Assembly: GCA_050633105.1 (NCBI GenBank)
Contig: JBOEFW010000001.1
Location: forward strand, 1 to 64,000
Direction of reading: 5' to 3'
Length of the DNA: 64,000 bases
Source: Aureispira sp050633105
GTDB taxonomy: Bacteria; Bacteroidota; Bacteroidia; Chitinophagales; Saprospiraceae
The position numbers and the translations under genes are program-made. Positions within the stretch are counted from its first letter, which is position 1. Every line of letters begins with the position of its first letter. The notes beneath the pieces were generated by a model. The model did not search any database. It worked only from the letters and a program-made list of their open reading frames with translations, and was not told the origin of the DNA. Shown one piece after another: positions 26,501-35,900 of the stretch.

Positions 26501-29309
26501 AGATACCCCAAGAGTCACTCCTATATTTCCTGTTTGTCAAGGGGATTCAGTTACCTTATCGGTTAGTAGTGGTAGTAATACGGGCGATGTTTTTAGTTGG
26601 TATGCGGATAGTACATTGCAGTCCTTTGTGGATAGTGGAAGAACTATTCAGGTTGGCCCGATCACCAGTAATACAATTTATTACTTGAGGGTAACTAATT
26701 TTGGAGGCTGTGTTTCTACGGTTGTACCAGTGCCCGTTACCGTATACAATACAACTCCTCCTCCTATGATTTCGCCGAATACGAGTTATTGTGAAGGAGA
26801 TGTTATTCTACTCAGCACCACAAGTAGCAGCTTTGCCTATGATTGGAGTAGTAATACGGGATGGAGCAGTACAGATTCTATTGCTTTAGTCACCAATCAA
26901 GCTAATGCGAGTCATACTGGTACCTACAGTTTGCGAATCAAGGATAGTAATGGCTGTTGGTCGCCAACAACTACGTTGACCTTAACTGTGAATAGCAATC
27001 CAATTCCTCCAATTGCTCGTAGCAATAGTCCTATTTGTGATGGAACCCCTTTAACCTTACGCACCACTGCTAATTGTGGCCGTTTGGAATGGTATGGTCC
27101 TTCAGGGGTAAGTAGTTCCATTATCTTTTCCAATGATGCGGATTATTTTGATAATAGTCAATGGTTGGTAGAATGTATGGATACAACAACAGGATGTTCT
27201 GCCCTTTCCAATACGATTACAGTTACAATTAATGAAAGCCCTTCTATTGATACTTTGGTTATTCTCTTTCCTAATTGTGTAGGAGATACGTTATGGGCAA
27301 ATGCTCAAGCGTCCATTTCTTCTAATAACCCACTCCAATACAGTTGGTATAAGGACTCTACTAGAACGATTTTCTTAGGAGGACAAGATAGCCTTGTTGT
27401 GGTGAATATACTCCAAGGGTTTTCCTTGTATTTAGTGGTCACCGATACCATTACTGGTTGTGAAAATACAGCAATGATTCCTATTACAGTAAACCAACTC
27501 CCTGCTACACCAACTATAGGAGGACGTATTAATTATTGTGTAGGAGAAGATTTGTTATTATTTACAACAGCTCCTGCTAGTCAATATTACTGGACAGGGC
27601 CTAATGGTTGGGGGAGTGCTGCTCCCCAATTGCAACGAACGTTAACCCTACTCGATTCAGGAACATACTACTTATCTGTTGTTGATAATAATGGTTGCTT
27701 TTCTCCAATAGGGAGTACCACTGTAACCGTGAACCCATTGCCTGATTCTTTTGTAGCTTATACTGGAGGTGGAGTTTGTGTGGGGCAAGATGCAATGCTT
27801 TTAATTGGAGGAGGCAGCATTGGTAGTAGTTATGATTGGTATCAATTGCCCAGTAATCAACCCGTGGGGACAGGGACAAACCTCCTGTTATCCAATGTAC
27901 AAGCGAGTGACTCCGCTTATTATTACGCAGTGGCCGTACTCAATGGATGTACCCTTTCTAGCGATTCGGTTTTATTACCTGTTTATGCACCCTCAGCAAT
28001 AGCAGAAGCAGGCCCCAACCAATTGTTATGTGGTTGGGATACGACGAGTGTATTCGCACAAGGAATACCAACTAGTGTTGCTGGAATCTGGACCAGTAGC
28101 AGTGCTGTTGCCATCCAGCAACCCAATGCAGTGAATACGGCTGTTGGGCCGTTGCCCTTAGGGCGCCATGTGTTTTATTGGACGTTGTCGAATGCAACTT
28201 GTAGTAACTTTGCAGTAGACAGTGTGGTGATAGAAGTGTTGCCTCCTACTTCTGAACAAGCTATGGCAGGGCCTGACCAGCGCCATTGTGGGAATAGTTT
28301 CCTTAATTTAGCGGCAACAGCGCCTCAAATTGGAATAGGTTGTTGGACACAAAGCAATATACAGAGCAATACAGGAGTTATTATTATAGACAGCCTCTAC
28401 CCAACGACAGGTCTAACAGGATTACAGACAGGACAGGTTTATCAATTTATTTGGCAACTTAAAAATGGCCGTTGTGGAGTCTATTCTACCGATACCATGG
28501 AGCTAATGATAGATAGCTTGCCCACTACAACTGCTTTTGCAGGAATAGATCAGAATAGTTGCTTGGGAGATAGCCTTGTTTTGCAGGCCTTGGGAGCACC
28601 CAATGGACAGACGGGTAATTGGACACCGTTGAATGGGGGAACGATCTTGTCGCCTAACCAAGCGAGTAGTCGGGTTCTTAATTTGCCAATAGGAACACAT
28701 CAGTTTGTTTGGACCCTTTCTACGAGTACTTGTCCCAATTATAGTAGTGATACGGTCACTATAACGGTTATCTGGCCACAGCCTATTGCAGAGGCTGATT
28801 ATTTCGTTTTATTGAATGCCAATAGTACAATTGATGTTAGTACAAACGACTTGTTACCGAATAGTTGGACAATTGATCTACAACAGTCTATAGATCAAGG
28901 ACAATTAACAAATTTGAATACTGGAGAATTTACAGTAACTTTGTCTAGTGTGACAAGCCCACAAAGCTTTATTTATGAACTTTGTGATGCTGTTTGTGTG
29001 AACAGTTGTGACACGGCCCTCGTTCTATTATCAGTAGAACAACTCCTGGATTGCCCCATTCCTAATATTTTTACACCCAATAATGACGGTGTTAACGATC
29101 AGTTTGAAGTACCTTGTGTCTCCGAACAACAGCCTGCTTACTTAGTGGTTTACAATCGCTGGGGAGACGAGGTGTATAAGAGCGATAGCTATGTTAATCA
29201 ATGGGATGGAACACATCTTGGAGCAGCATTGCCTGATGGTACTTACTTTTATGTGTTGCAACTAACCAATGGAAATAAGACGCAAGGTTCCGTGGAAATT
29301 CGTCGATAA
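23583..29309 (+). CDS. Giant T9SS type B surface protein, Ig-like repeat adhesin (A)
   Basis: The frame opens with TTG at 23571; I chose ATG 23583, which starts a signal peptide (ending SLQAQ), giving 1908 residues. Residues ~60-110 form a PKD-like domain (FWDFNGAI). The body is a chain of ~85-residue Ig-like modules with the recurring VCxGDxxxL / ICEGD motif, of the kind found in CHU_C-associated Bacteroidota proteins. Residues ~1470-1820 are a stalk shared with the other two giants. The C-terminus (~1823-1908, PNIFTPNNDGVNDQFEVPC to GSVEIRR) is a type B T9SS sorting domain (gliding-motility CTD family). No enzyme domain is seen. Secreted, surface-attached and adhesin-like. Confidence 0.9.
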   Translation: MNDIKYLCLCIGMLGMVLSLQAQIPPPSGPYPILSNAQPIGGNTVQVCMGDSVTFQSSALNVSPSLLVIDSFFWDFNGAITTNPGNVSAHTVNTWMAPGLYPIVHFITRSHTPPFTTFLPSDPDTLWLLVVAPPSVQPTMDTAVCRGQGIALEPQNISNTDSIVWFPHPTLSYGRQDSVWVEPVMTTIYQYKAYTRGVSNGMASGFCRRSYNTVVTVLPPPLVRTIGNRVICAGDSVVLDVRPPLPPFPVNPVSYAWSTDRNFSTILTTTRRYVAYNITNSVRFYVQMTDGNGCIGMDSMEVMVRIRPTPPIADVLNDSVCLGSTIALRATDTSLVSIWRGPNGFTASSALFDIGAVSVLQTGYYTITTRDSLNCPSFSDSVFVAVFQTSVPPPILGLTTICEGDPLLLSAMPRTGSSLYWRTPNGDSLGGNNLMIQPDSSAYLSGTWTLWSRNSAGCESRRDTPVIIEPAPILTNPLGTVNICAGDDLRLDAPTVPNVTLYNWLDTTGNTVAQGQNTFLYNLNQDTLLVLEVTMHSGCRYILDSLEVQVNNRGAAPRIFVDTMACIGERNTIFSTDTATGYYWRRNGQAISYQDSFLIDTIRVSDAGLYVLSVIDANGCISDSATVNFVVNRRPAIPTVDSFGLICRGEGFQLSGPVVSGLTAIWRSPNGTTLDDFSIWISPDSSYYSDGVWLLIVRDSITSCRKRSMDVQVQIQNRPNIVVGNSGPVCLGQTAVLTAADSTASGMALNYIWYRDIALSDTVGIGTTITINNIQGDSTFYAIAINSVGCISTVKSTTVILRAIPPPPNLPDSLIVCEGDVLTLGPSPFAATYQWAGPNNYSSNLRTPTIPSIQTNQAGSYSLVVTPATSCPSFPALVNVLVNPVPAAPIAIVPIYLCANENLILNTDSSSHCNQLNWIGPNTTTFPLTGNTIVIPPGDTNYIGGFWSVECQDSLTGCVSRSVNNFLFIAPLPDTPRVTPIFPVCQGDSVTLSVSSGSNTGDVFSWYADSTLQSFVDSGRTIQVGPITSNTIYYLRVTNFGGCVSTVVPVPVTVYNTTPPPMISPNTSYCEGDVILLSTTSSSFAYDWSSNTGWSSTDSIALVTNQANASHTGTYSLRIKDSNGCWSPTTTLTLTVNSNPIPPIARSNSPICDGTPLTLRTTANCGRLEWYGPSGVSSSIIFSNDADYFDNSQWLVECMDTTTGCSALSNTITVTINESPSIDTLVILFPNCVGDTLWANAQASISSNNPLQYSWYKDSTRTIFLGGQDSLVVVNILQGFSLYLVVTDTITGCENTAMIPITVNQLPATPTIGGRINYCVGEDLLLFTTAPASQYYWTGPNGWGSAAPQLQRTLTLLDSGTYYLSVVDNNGCFSPIGSTTVTVNPLPDSFVAYTGGGVCVGQDAMLLIGGGSIGSSYDWYQLPSNQPVGTGTNLLLSNVQASDSAYYYAVAVLNGCTLSSDSVLLPVYAPSAIAEAGPNQLLCGWDTTSVFAQGIPTSVAGIWTSSSAVAIQQPNAVNTAVGPLPLGRHVFYWTLSNATCSNFAVDSVVIEVLPPTSEQAMAGPDQRHCGNSFLNLAATAPQIGIGCWTQSNIQSNTGVIIIDSLYPTTGLTGLQTGQVYQFIWQLKNGRCGVYSTDTMELMIDSLPTTTAFAGIDQNSCLGDSLVLQALGAPNGQTGNWTPLNGGTILSPNQASSRVLNLPIGTHQFVWTLSTSTCPNYSSDTVTITVIWPQPIAEADYFVLLNANSTIDVSTNDLLPNSWTIDLQQSIDQGQLTNLNTGEFTVTLSSVTSPQSFIYELCDAVCVNSCDTALVLLSVEQLLDCPIPNIFTPNNDGVNDQFEVPCVSEQQPAYLVVYNRWGDEVYKSDSYVNQWDGTHLGAALPDGTYFYVLQLTNGNKTQGSVEIRR

Positions 29310-29516
29310 AATAAGTGAGCGTTATAATCCCCCTTAGAGTGCCTTAATTGTTAACTGTTGAAAAAGTGGAGTATAGAAAAGAATTTTAAAGCGTATAGAA
29401 CATCTAGGAGAAAGGTTACTGCATGAAGTTTTGCTATAAAACGGCAAAACTTACTCCTGATGGGCTAAGGTATTCCAACGCCTTTTTGATTCTTTACTCC
29501 CGTAAAAAATAAAAAA

Positions 29517-30443
29517 ATGAATCGCCTACTGTTCACGTTGGTAATTACCTGTTGTTCTTTGGGGGCCTATGCTCAACAAGAAGCGCAGTTTACACAGTTT
29601 ATGTTTAATAAACTATACTACAACCCTGCTTATGCAGGAAGCAAGAAGAATTTATGCCTGTCAGGCATTTATAGAAAACAATGGATCGGTATTGAGCGGG
29701 CGCCAGAATCGGCTACCCTCCATGCACACGGGGCCGTTTGGAAGAATCGACTAGGCTTGGGCTTATCCATTAATTACGATCAAATTGGTTTTACAGATCA
29801 AATCAATATTGCGACGAACTACTCTTATATCATCCGCTTTAAGAAGGAGAATTTTTTGAGTTTTGGGCTGCGCGCCTCTATTGGATATACCCAAATCCGT
29901 TGGGGCGAGGCTGAACCTACACAAGTGATTGATCAAGCGATTCCAGGTGGAGTCAACAGTAAGGTACAACCCAATTTTGGGGCAGGCGTTTATTATCAAA
30001 CCAAGCATTGGTATGCAGGATTCTCTATTCCCAAACTCTTTGAGCAAGAGCTTGACTTTACTCCCTCTAATACAGGCGCAAGCGTTGTTCCTAAAGTGCG
30101 CCAGCACTATTATTGGATGGGTGGTTTATCCTTTGATATTGCCAAAAACATACAAATTCAGCCCAATGTTTTATTCAAGTATGTAGTGAATACGCCTTTG
30201 GATATGGATTTGAATTTGAGTTTTGTTTTTTTTGAAAAATTCCTTGTTGGAGCTACTTTTCGCTTAGGCGATTCCTTTGATGTCCTTGTGAAATGGCAAG
30301 TCGCCTCGCAATTCCAAATTGCTTTTGCTTATGACATTACCTTCACTCCTTTACAACAATACAATGCAGGTACCATTGAGGCGATGGTAGAGTATTGTTT
30401 TATTAAGAAGAATGAAAAAGTAAACAACCCTAGATTCTTCTAG
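29517..30443 (+). CDS. PorP/SprF-family T9SS outer-membrane protein (first copy)
   Basis: 308 residues. Signal peptide (1-19, ending AYAQQ), then the family hallmark QFTQFMFNKLYYNPAYAGSK, YRKQWIGIERAP and a beta-barrel of amphipathic strands to the C-terminus. PorP/SprF proteins sit in the outer membrane and are needed to display particular type B CTD substrates, with specificity thought to follow genetic linkage. It lies 207 bp behind giant A and 90 bp ahead of the PorE-like gene, so A is its likely client. Confidence 0.93.
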   Translation: MNRLLFTLVITCCSLGAYAQQEAQFTQFMFNKLYYNPAYAGSKKNLCLSGIYRKQWIGIERAPESATLHAHGAVWKNRLGLGLSINYDQIGFTDQINIATNYSYIIRFKKENFLSFGLRASIGYTQIRWGEAEPTQVIDQAIPGGVNSKVQPNFGAGVYYQTKHWYAGFSIPKLFEQELDFTPSNTGASVVPKVRQHYYWMGGLSFDIAKNIQIQPNVLFKYVVNTPLDMDLNLSFVFFEKFLVGATFRLGDSFDVLVKWQVASQFQIAFAYDITFTPLQQYNAGTIEAMVEYCFIKKNEKVNNPRFF

Positions 30444-30533
30444 TTGCTGTTTGCGATTAAAAATTCTAACCAATATGGTGCTGTGTTTGGAGGAAGTTTA
30501 CCAACATGGATTGTTTTTAGATGATAACTGCTT

Positions 30534-32909
30534 ATGATAAAAATAAGACTAACAATACTATTACTACTACTAGGGGGAACTCTAGCAACAGCCCAAAAAA
30601 ACAAAGCCGAAAAGGTGTATGAGGCACAAGGGTATGGGGCCTATTTGGAGATGTTTGAAAAGGAAGACCTGACACAGTTGGATCGAAAAACATTGATCCG
30701 AATGGGCAGGAGTAGTAGAAAGGTAGGAGATAGCCGTAATGCGGAACGACTGTATGGGGCTTTGGTTGGTTTAGAAAGCCCAGATCCTTTATGGCATTTG
30801 TATTATGCTCAGGCTTTGCAAACCAATGGACAATACCTAGAGGCACGAAACCAATTTCGCATCTGTGATGAAAAATTACAAGAAAAAGCCAATGGCCGTT
30901 CTTATGATCAACGGGCGCGTCTAGGCTGGGAAGCCTGTAATAAAATGGCAGAAATGCGCAGTATTGGCCCTGTTGCAATTCAAGCAGAAACAGCTCTAAA
31001 TTCTCCTAAACTAGAGTTTAGCCCTATGTTTTATAGAGATGGGCTGCTCTTTGTGTCTACTCGAACAAAAGGAGAGCGCAAAGATCGTTGGATCAATGAC
31101 AACTACATGGATCTTTATTATGCCCAGCGAAAAACAGATGGTTCTTTTGAGACCCCTGAATTGTTTGCGGATGAGCTAAAAACAGCTCTACATGAAGGGC
31201 CTTGTACCTTTACAAAAGATCAACAAACCATCTATTTTACTCGAAATGATCTTTACAAAGGCAAACGAGGGAAAAGTAAAGATGGAACTACAAAACTTAA
31301 TTTATACCGCGCCAATTTAGTAGAAGGAGAATGGACAAAAGAGGAAGAATTGCCTTTTAATGATCCCGATGTCGATCAAGCCCATCCCACATTGTCTAGC
31401 AATGAGCGTATTTTAGTGTTTGCTAGTAATGCCAAAGGTGGTTTTGGAGGCATGGATTTATGGGTCTCCCGCCTAGAAAAAGGAACATGGAGTAAGCCAG
31501 TAAACTTAGGCGCTCGTATTAATACCCCTGGAGATGAGGTTTTTCCTTTTATTCATGAAGATGGTACCTTGTATTTTTCTTCCAATGGTTGGTCGAGTCT
31601 AGGAGGTTTGGATGTGTTTATGGCAACACAAGTTTATAATCATCCTGATTCACTTTGGGAGTATCCTTTTAATATTGGTACGCCTATCAACAGTTCTTCA
31701 GATGATTTTGGTTTTATTACCAATAAGACAAAAACAATGGGCTATTACACTTCTAGCCGAGTAGAAAATCAGGATGATATTTATCAGTTTAAGGTGGAGC
31801 ATCCATTGGATCAGGTGACCCCTTTGCCTAGTACTACTGTTGATGTTTGTGTGTACGATGACGATTCTCGCTTGCGTTTGGATAAAGCTACAGTAGTGGT
31901 GCAGCGAGATGCCACGCTTGCAGCGGATTCTGTTGTCAGTGTGACTGGAGAATATGGATATACTGTTTGTCAGTTTAGAGCAGGTGATCCTTATTTTATA
32001 ACAGTGAATAGAGTAGGATACATAGGGGTGTCTGATTATTTTATAATGCCTAAAGATGCTGCTTTTTTAGATGAATATTGCATTGGCTTAACCCGTGACC
32101 CTGCTCTTATTGTGGCAGAAGTGGAGCCAGAGAAAATGGACAAACGAAAGATTTATAGCACGACAGACATTCCACCAGTTAATTATACGTACGATCCCAA
32201 GATTTCCTTACCTAAATTACACGTCAAAGGGAAAGTGTTGAATGTAGATTATGATCGCCCACTTCCACAAGCCAGTATTATCTTGCTCAATCGTTGTACT
32301 GGTGAGCAACTAGTCATGGAAGTGGCTGATAATGGAGAATTTGGTTTTCCTTTAGAATGTGGTTGTGAGTATGTTGTAAAATCTAAGAAAAACCGCTTCT
32401 TTGAAGACAATCAGGTCATCTCTTTATTAAGTGAGGAAGATTGTGAAAAGGCCATTAATTTGGAATTGGCTATGAAGCCTCGAATTGATCGCACAGGAAA
32501 CCCTTTGTTTTTGACAGAGGAATTTGATGGGGAGTCGATCAAAGAAGGCGATGTGATTGAGTTGAAGAGTATTTTTTATGATTATGATCGATGGAACATT
32601 CGGATTGATGCAGCTAGTGATTTAAAAAGCTTGGCTAAGATTATGCAAGAAAATCCCAGTTTAGAAATAGAATTATCTTCTCATACCGATCAACGTGGTT
32701 CCGCTATTTATAATCAAGTTTTATCAGAAAAGCGCGCAAAAAGTGCTAGAGATTATTTGATTGATCGAGGCATTAATGGCCAGCGTATTATTGCAGTTGG
32801 TTATGGTGAAGTGCGCTTAAAAAATACCTGTAATATCTGCTCAGAAGTGGATCATCAGGAAAATAGACGAACAGAAGTGCTCGTTACTAAATTTGAAACG
32901 GTTAAATAA
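30534..32909 (+). CDS. PorE-like TPR / WD40-like / OmpA protein
   Basis: 791 residues. Signal peptide (1-21). TPR-like helices (~25-140). A PD40 beta-propeller (~155-415, repeated YFTRND, LVFASNAKGGFGGMDLWVS and LYFSSNGWSSLGGLDVF strands). Two carboxypeptidase-regulatory-like beta-sandwiches (~440-505 and ~558-640). A C-terminal OmpA domain (~670-785, SSHTDQRGSAIYNQVLSEKRA and ENRRTEVLV). This order matches PorE of the T9SS, which anchors the secretion complex to peptidoglycan, except that no lipobox is visible. It sits between a PorP/SprF gene and giant B, supporting a T9SS role. Confidence 0.9.
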   Translation: MIKIRLTILLLLLGGTLATAQKNKAEKVYEAQGYGAYLEMFEKEDLTQLDRKTLIRMGRSSRKVGDSRNAERLYGALVGLESPDPLWHLYYAQALQTNGQYLEARNQFRICDEKLQEKANGRSYDQRARLGWEACNKMAEMRSIGPVAIQAETALNSPKLEFSPMFYRDGLLFVSTRTKGERKDRWINDNYMDLYYAQRKTDGSFETPELFADELKTALHEGPCTFTKDQQTIYFTRNDLYKGKRGKSKDGTTKLNLYRANLVEGEWTKEEELPFNDPDVDQAHPTLSSNERILVFASNAKGGFGGMDLWVSRLEKGTWSKPVNLGARINTPGDEVFPFIHEDGTLYFSSNGWSSLGGLDVFMATQVYNHPDSLWEYPFNIGTPINSSSDDFGFITNKTKTMGYYTSSRVENQDDIYQFKVEHPLDQVTPLPSTTVDVCVYDDDSRLRLDKATVVVQRDATLAADSVVSVTGEYGYTVCQFRAGDPYFITVNRVGYIGVSDYFIMPKDAAFLDEYCIGLTRDPALIVAEVEPEKMDKRKIYSTTDIPPVNYTYDPKISLPKLHVKGKVLNVDYDRPLPQASIILLNRCTGEQLVMEVADNGEFGFPLECGCEYVVKSKKNRFFEDNQVISLLSEEDCEKAINLELAMKPRIDRTGNPLFLTEEFDGESIKEGDVIELKSIFYDYDRWNIRIDAASDLKSLAKIMQENPSLEIELSSHTDQRGSAIYNQVLSEKRAKSARDYLIDRGINGQRIIAVGYGEVRLKNTCNICSEVDHQENRRTEVLVTKFETVK

Positions 32910-32985
32910 AACAGCATCACACCCCCAATTATTATGATGTTGTATCTACTTAATGATTCTCCTTAAGAAGTCTTATTGATTTACT

Positions 32986-35900
32986 ATGAATTGTCGATTA
33001 TTGTCCCTCCTAATAATAGCTTTTTTATGTGTTTTTTCTGGTGTGAGAACGGCTTCCGCTAGCCATGCACTAGGAGGAGAACTCGGATATCGATATCTAG
33101 GAAATAGAATGTATGAGTTGAGTCTTTATGTCTATAGGGATTGTAATGGTATTGGGTTAGGCAATACGCAAGTAGTTGACTGGCGCGGAAGCTGCGGAAC
33201 AGGAACTAGCTCTTTGACACTGCAAAATGTTCAAGAAGTAAGTGATTTGTGTCCTTCTACGCCCTCTGCTTGTAATGGTGGAGTAGGGTTACAAGGCGTA
33301 GAACGCTATCATTATATTGATACGGTGCGTATCCCTCATCGCTGCAAGAATGTTAGGATGTCGTGGGAAGTTTGCTGTAGAAATGCTAGTATCACTAATA
33401 TTAACAACCCTGGATCTACAGCTATTTTTGTAGAAGCTTATTTATCAAATAGGAGAGGCCTCCCTAGAAATCCTAGACCCAATTCAACGCCAATTTTTGC
33501 AAATACAAGTAATTTTAGGAGTTGTACAGGAGTACCTGTTAGTCAGAACTTAGGAGCAACAGACCCTGATGGCGATTCTTTGTCTTATACTTTGGTTGAT
33601 TGTAGATCAGAACCAATGACCAATGTTCAATACAGAGTCGGTTATAGTGGCACCAGTCCTTTAGGAAGTAGTGCTCCTATTACAGTAGATCCATTAACAG
33701 GAGCCATTAGTTATATGGCGACCAATGTACAGGTAGCTGTTGTCTGTATTCAAATCAATGAATATAGAAATGGCTCTTTAGTAGGAGCCTCTATTCGAGA
33801 TGTACAACTTAGAATTACGAATTGCTCGAATACCCCCCCTATTTTATCAGGGATTAATAATAGTGCGAACTTTACTGTCAATACCTGTCTAGGGCAAAGA
33901 CTAGATTTCTCCGTCCTAGCGAATGATCCCAATATCAGTGATGTCCTCACTATGAATGCCAACACTACAGGTGTTTTTACAACAGCGAATTTTAACCAGA
34001 CTGCTAATACAGGACATTTTGTATGGACTCCAACATCTTCTGATGTCGGTTTACACGTACTGACAGTAGATGTAGAAGATGATGGTTGTCCATTACAAGA
34101 AAGCAATACTTATACTTACACAGTTAATGTAATTGGAGGAGAACCGCCGTTAACCATTAGTCCTAATCACTCTATTTGTGGAGGAACAACAACTCCTTTG
34201 AGTGTCAGTACTTCTTCAACCAATGTGGTCTCTTATCGTTGGTTTCCAACAAGAGGGTTGTCCAATACTAATAGCCCTACTGTAGTGGCTAGTCCAACAG
34301 CTACTACAACATATACAGTAGAAGTCGTCTACAGTACAGGGTGCACGGATCAAAAATCGGTGACTGTAAATGTAGAATCAACACCAGTTGTTGGTGTTTT
34401 TCCTAATAATAAAAACGTTTGTGGTGGATCTACAATTGCATTGAATGCAACAACTGACCTCTTAGGGCGGCAGTTTGTTTGGCGCAATGCTAGCAATGTA
34501 ATTATTCCTAGTACAACAGTAGGAACCAATTCAACAACACAAGTTACTTTACCCAATACAACAGGCGCGTATGTTTGGACAGTAGAGGTGCTAGATACCC
34601 TATCAGGTTGTCGTACCTTAGAAACAATTAATCTAACTGTTAATCAGCCTGGTAATGGTAGTTCTTGTAATACGATTTATGCTGCGGTTACAGGAGTAGC
34701 AACAGGTTTGGGAACTCGCAGTGACCCTACTACTCTAGAAGAAGCCGTCAAGCGTGCTATTTGTAATGAGGCTATCATAAAGCTTGGTACAGGAACTTAT
34801 TATATAGATAGTGCTCTTAGCATTGGCAGCTTTGTTACCTTAGAAGGAGGTTTTGATCCTGCTTTAAACTGGCGAAAAACAAGTTTGGCTGGAGCAACAA
34901 CGATTATAAGAAGGGCTATTAATCCAATAGGAATACCACAAATCAATTGGCAGGTAAGTGCTATAGAAATACGCCATGCTCAAGGCTTTCGTTTGCAAGA
35001 CTTAACCATAGAAGTAGAAGATGCCAATGTGAATGATTATGGCTTGTCTCTCTATGGAATTTACCTAGAGGATGTATCTAACTATCATATTACTAGAGTG
35101 GGCGTATTTACAGGAGATGCTGCTGGTGGAGAAGATGGAGAAGATGGATGTGATGGAGAAGATGGAGAAGATGGAGGGGACGGAGATAGTACAGGAGTAC
35201 CTAATAGTGGTGGTGGCGGTGGTATTAATTGGGTCGGTAGTATGGGGTATTATTGCGTTTCTTCAGGACCACCTTTAGGGATGGGAACTCCTGTGAACCC
35301 AACAGGTTTAGGAACGAATGGAAATAATGGTACGAATGCCATGCCTAATAGCTTTGAAGGTGGAGCAGGAGGTATTGGTGGCTGGGGAGCTGTGCGTTCT
35401 TCCAGTATAAATAATGGAGGTGATGGAGGTTTTGGTGGCCTAGGAGGCAATCCGATAGGGCCAATGGGATGGAATTTATCCAATACAGGGGTTGGACAAG
35501 GAGCTATTGGTAACATTACTCCTCCAACTGATGGTTCAGATGGAACGAATGGCGGTAATGGCCCAGATGGCACCGATGGCAATATACTCTTGAACCCATT
35601 TCACATGAATGGTCGTTTTATAGCCCTTAAGGGAGAAGATGGCAGAAACGGTAGTGGCGGCAATGGTGGCTCTGGCGGTGGTGGTACAAGAAACAATGGA
35701 AATGCTAATCCTGGCGCAAGTGGCGGTAGTGGCGGCGGCGGTGGTAATGGTGGACATGGTGGTGAAGGTGGCTCTGGTGGCGGCAGTTCGTTTGGTATTT
35801 ATATTTATAATAATGGAATAAATGGCCATGTAGAAGATTGTGAAGTGCAGACAGGGGCGTTTGGAATAGGTGGCGAAGGCGGTGAAGGAGGCGATGGCGG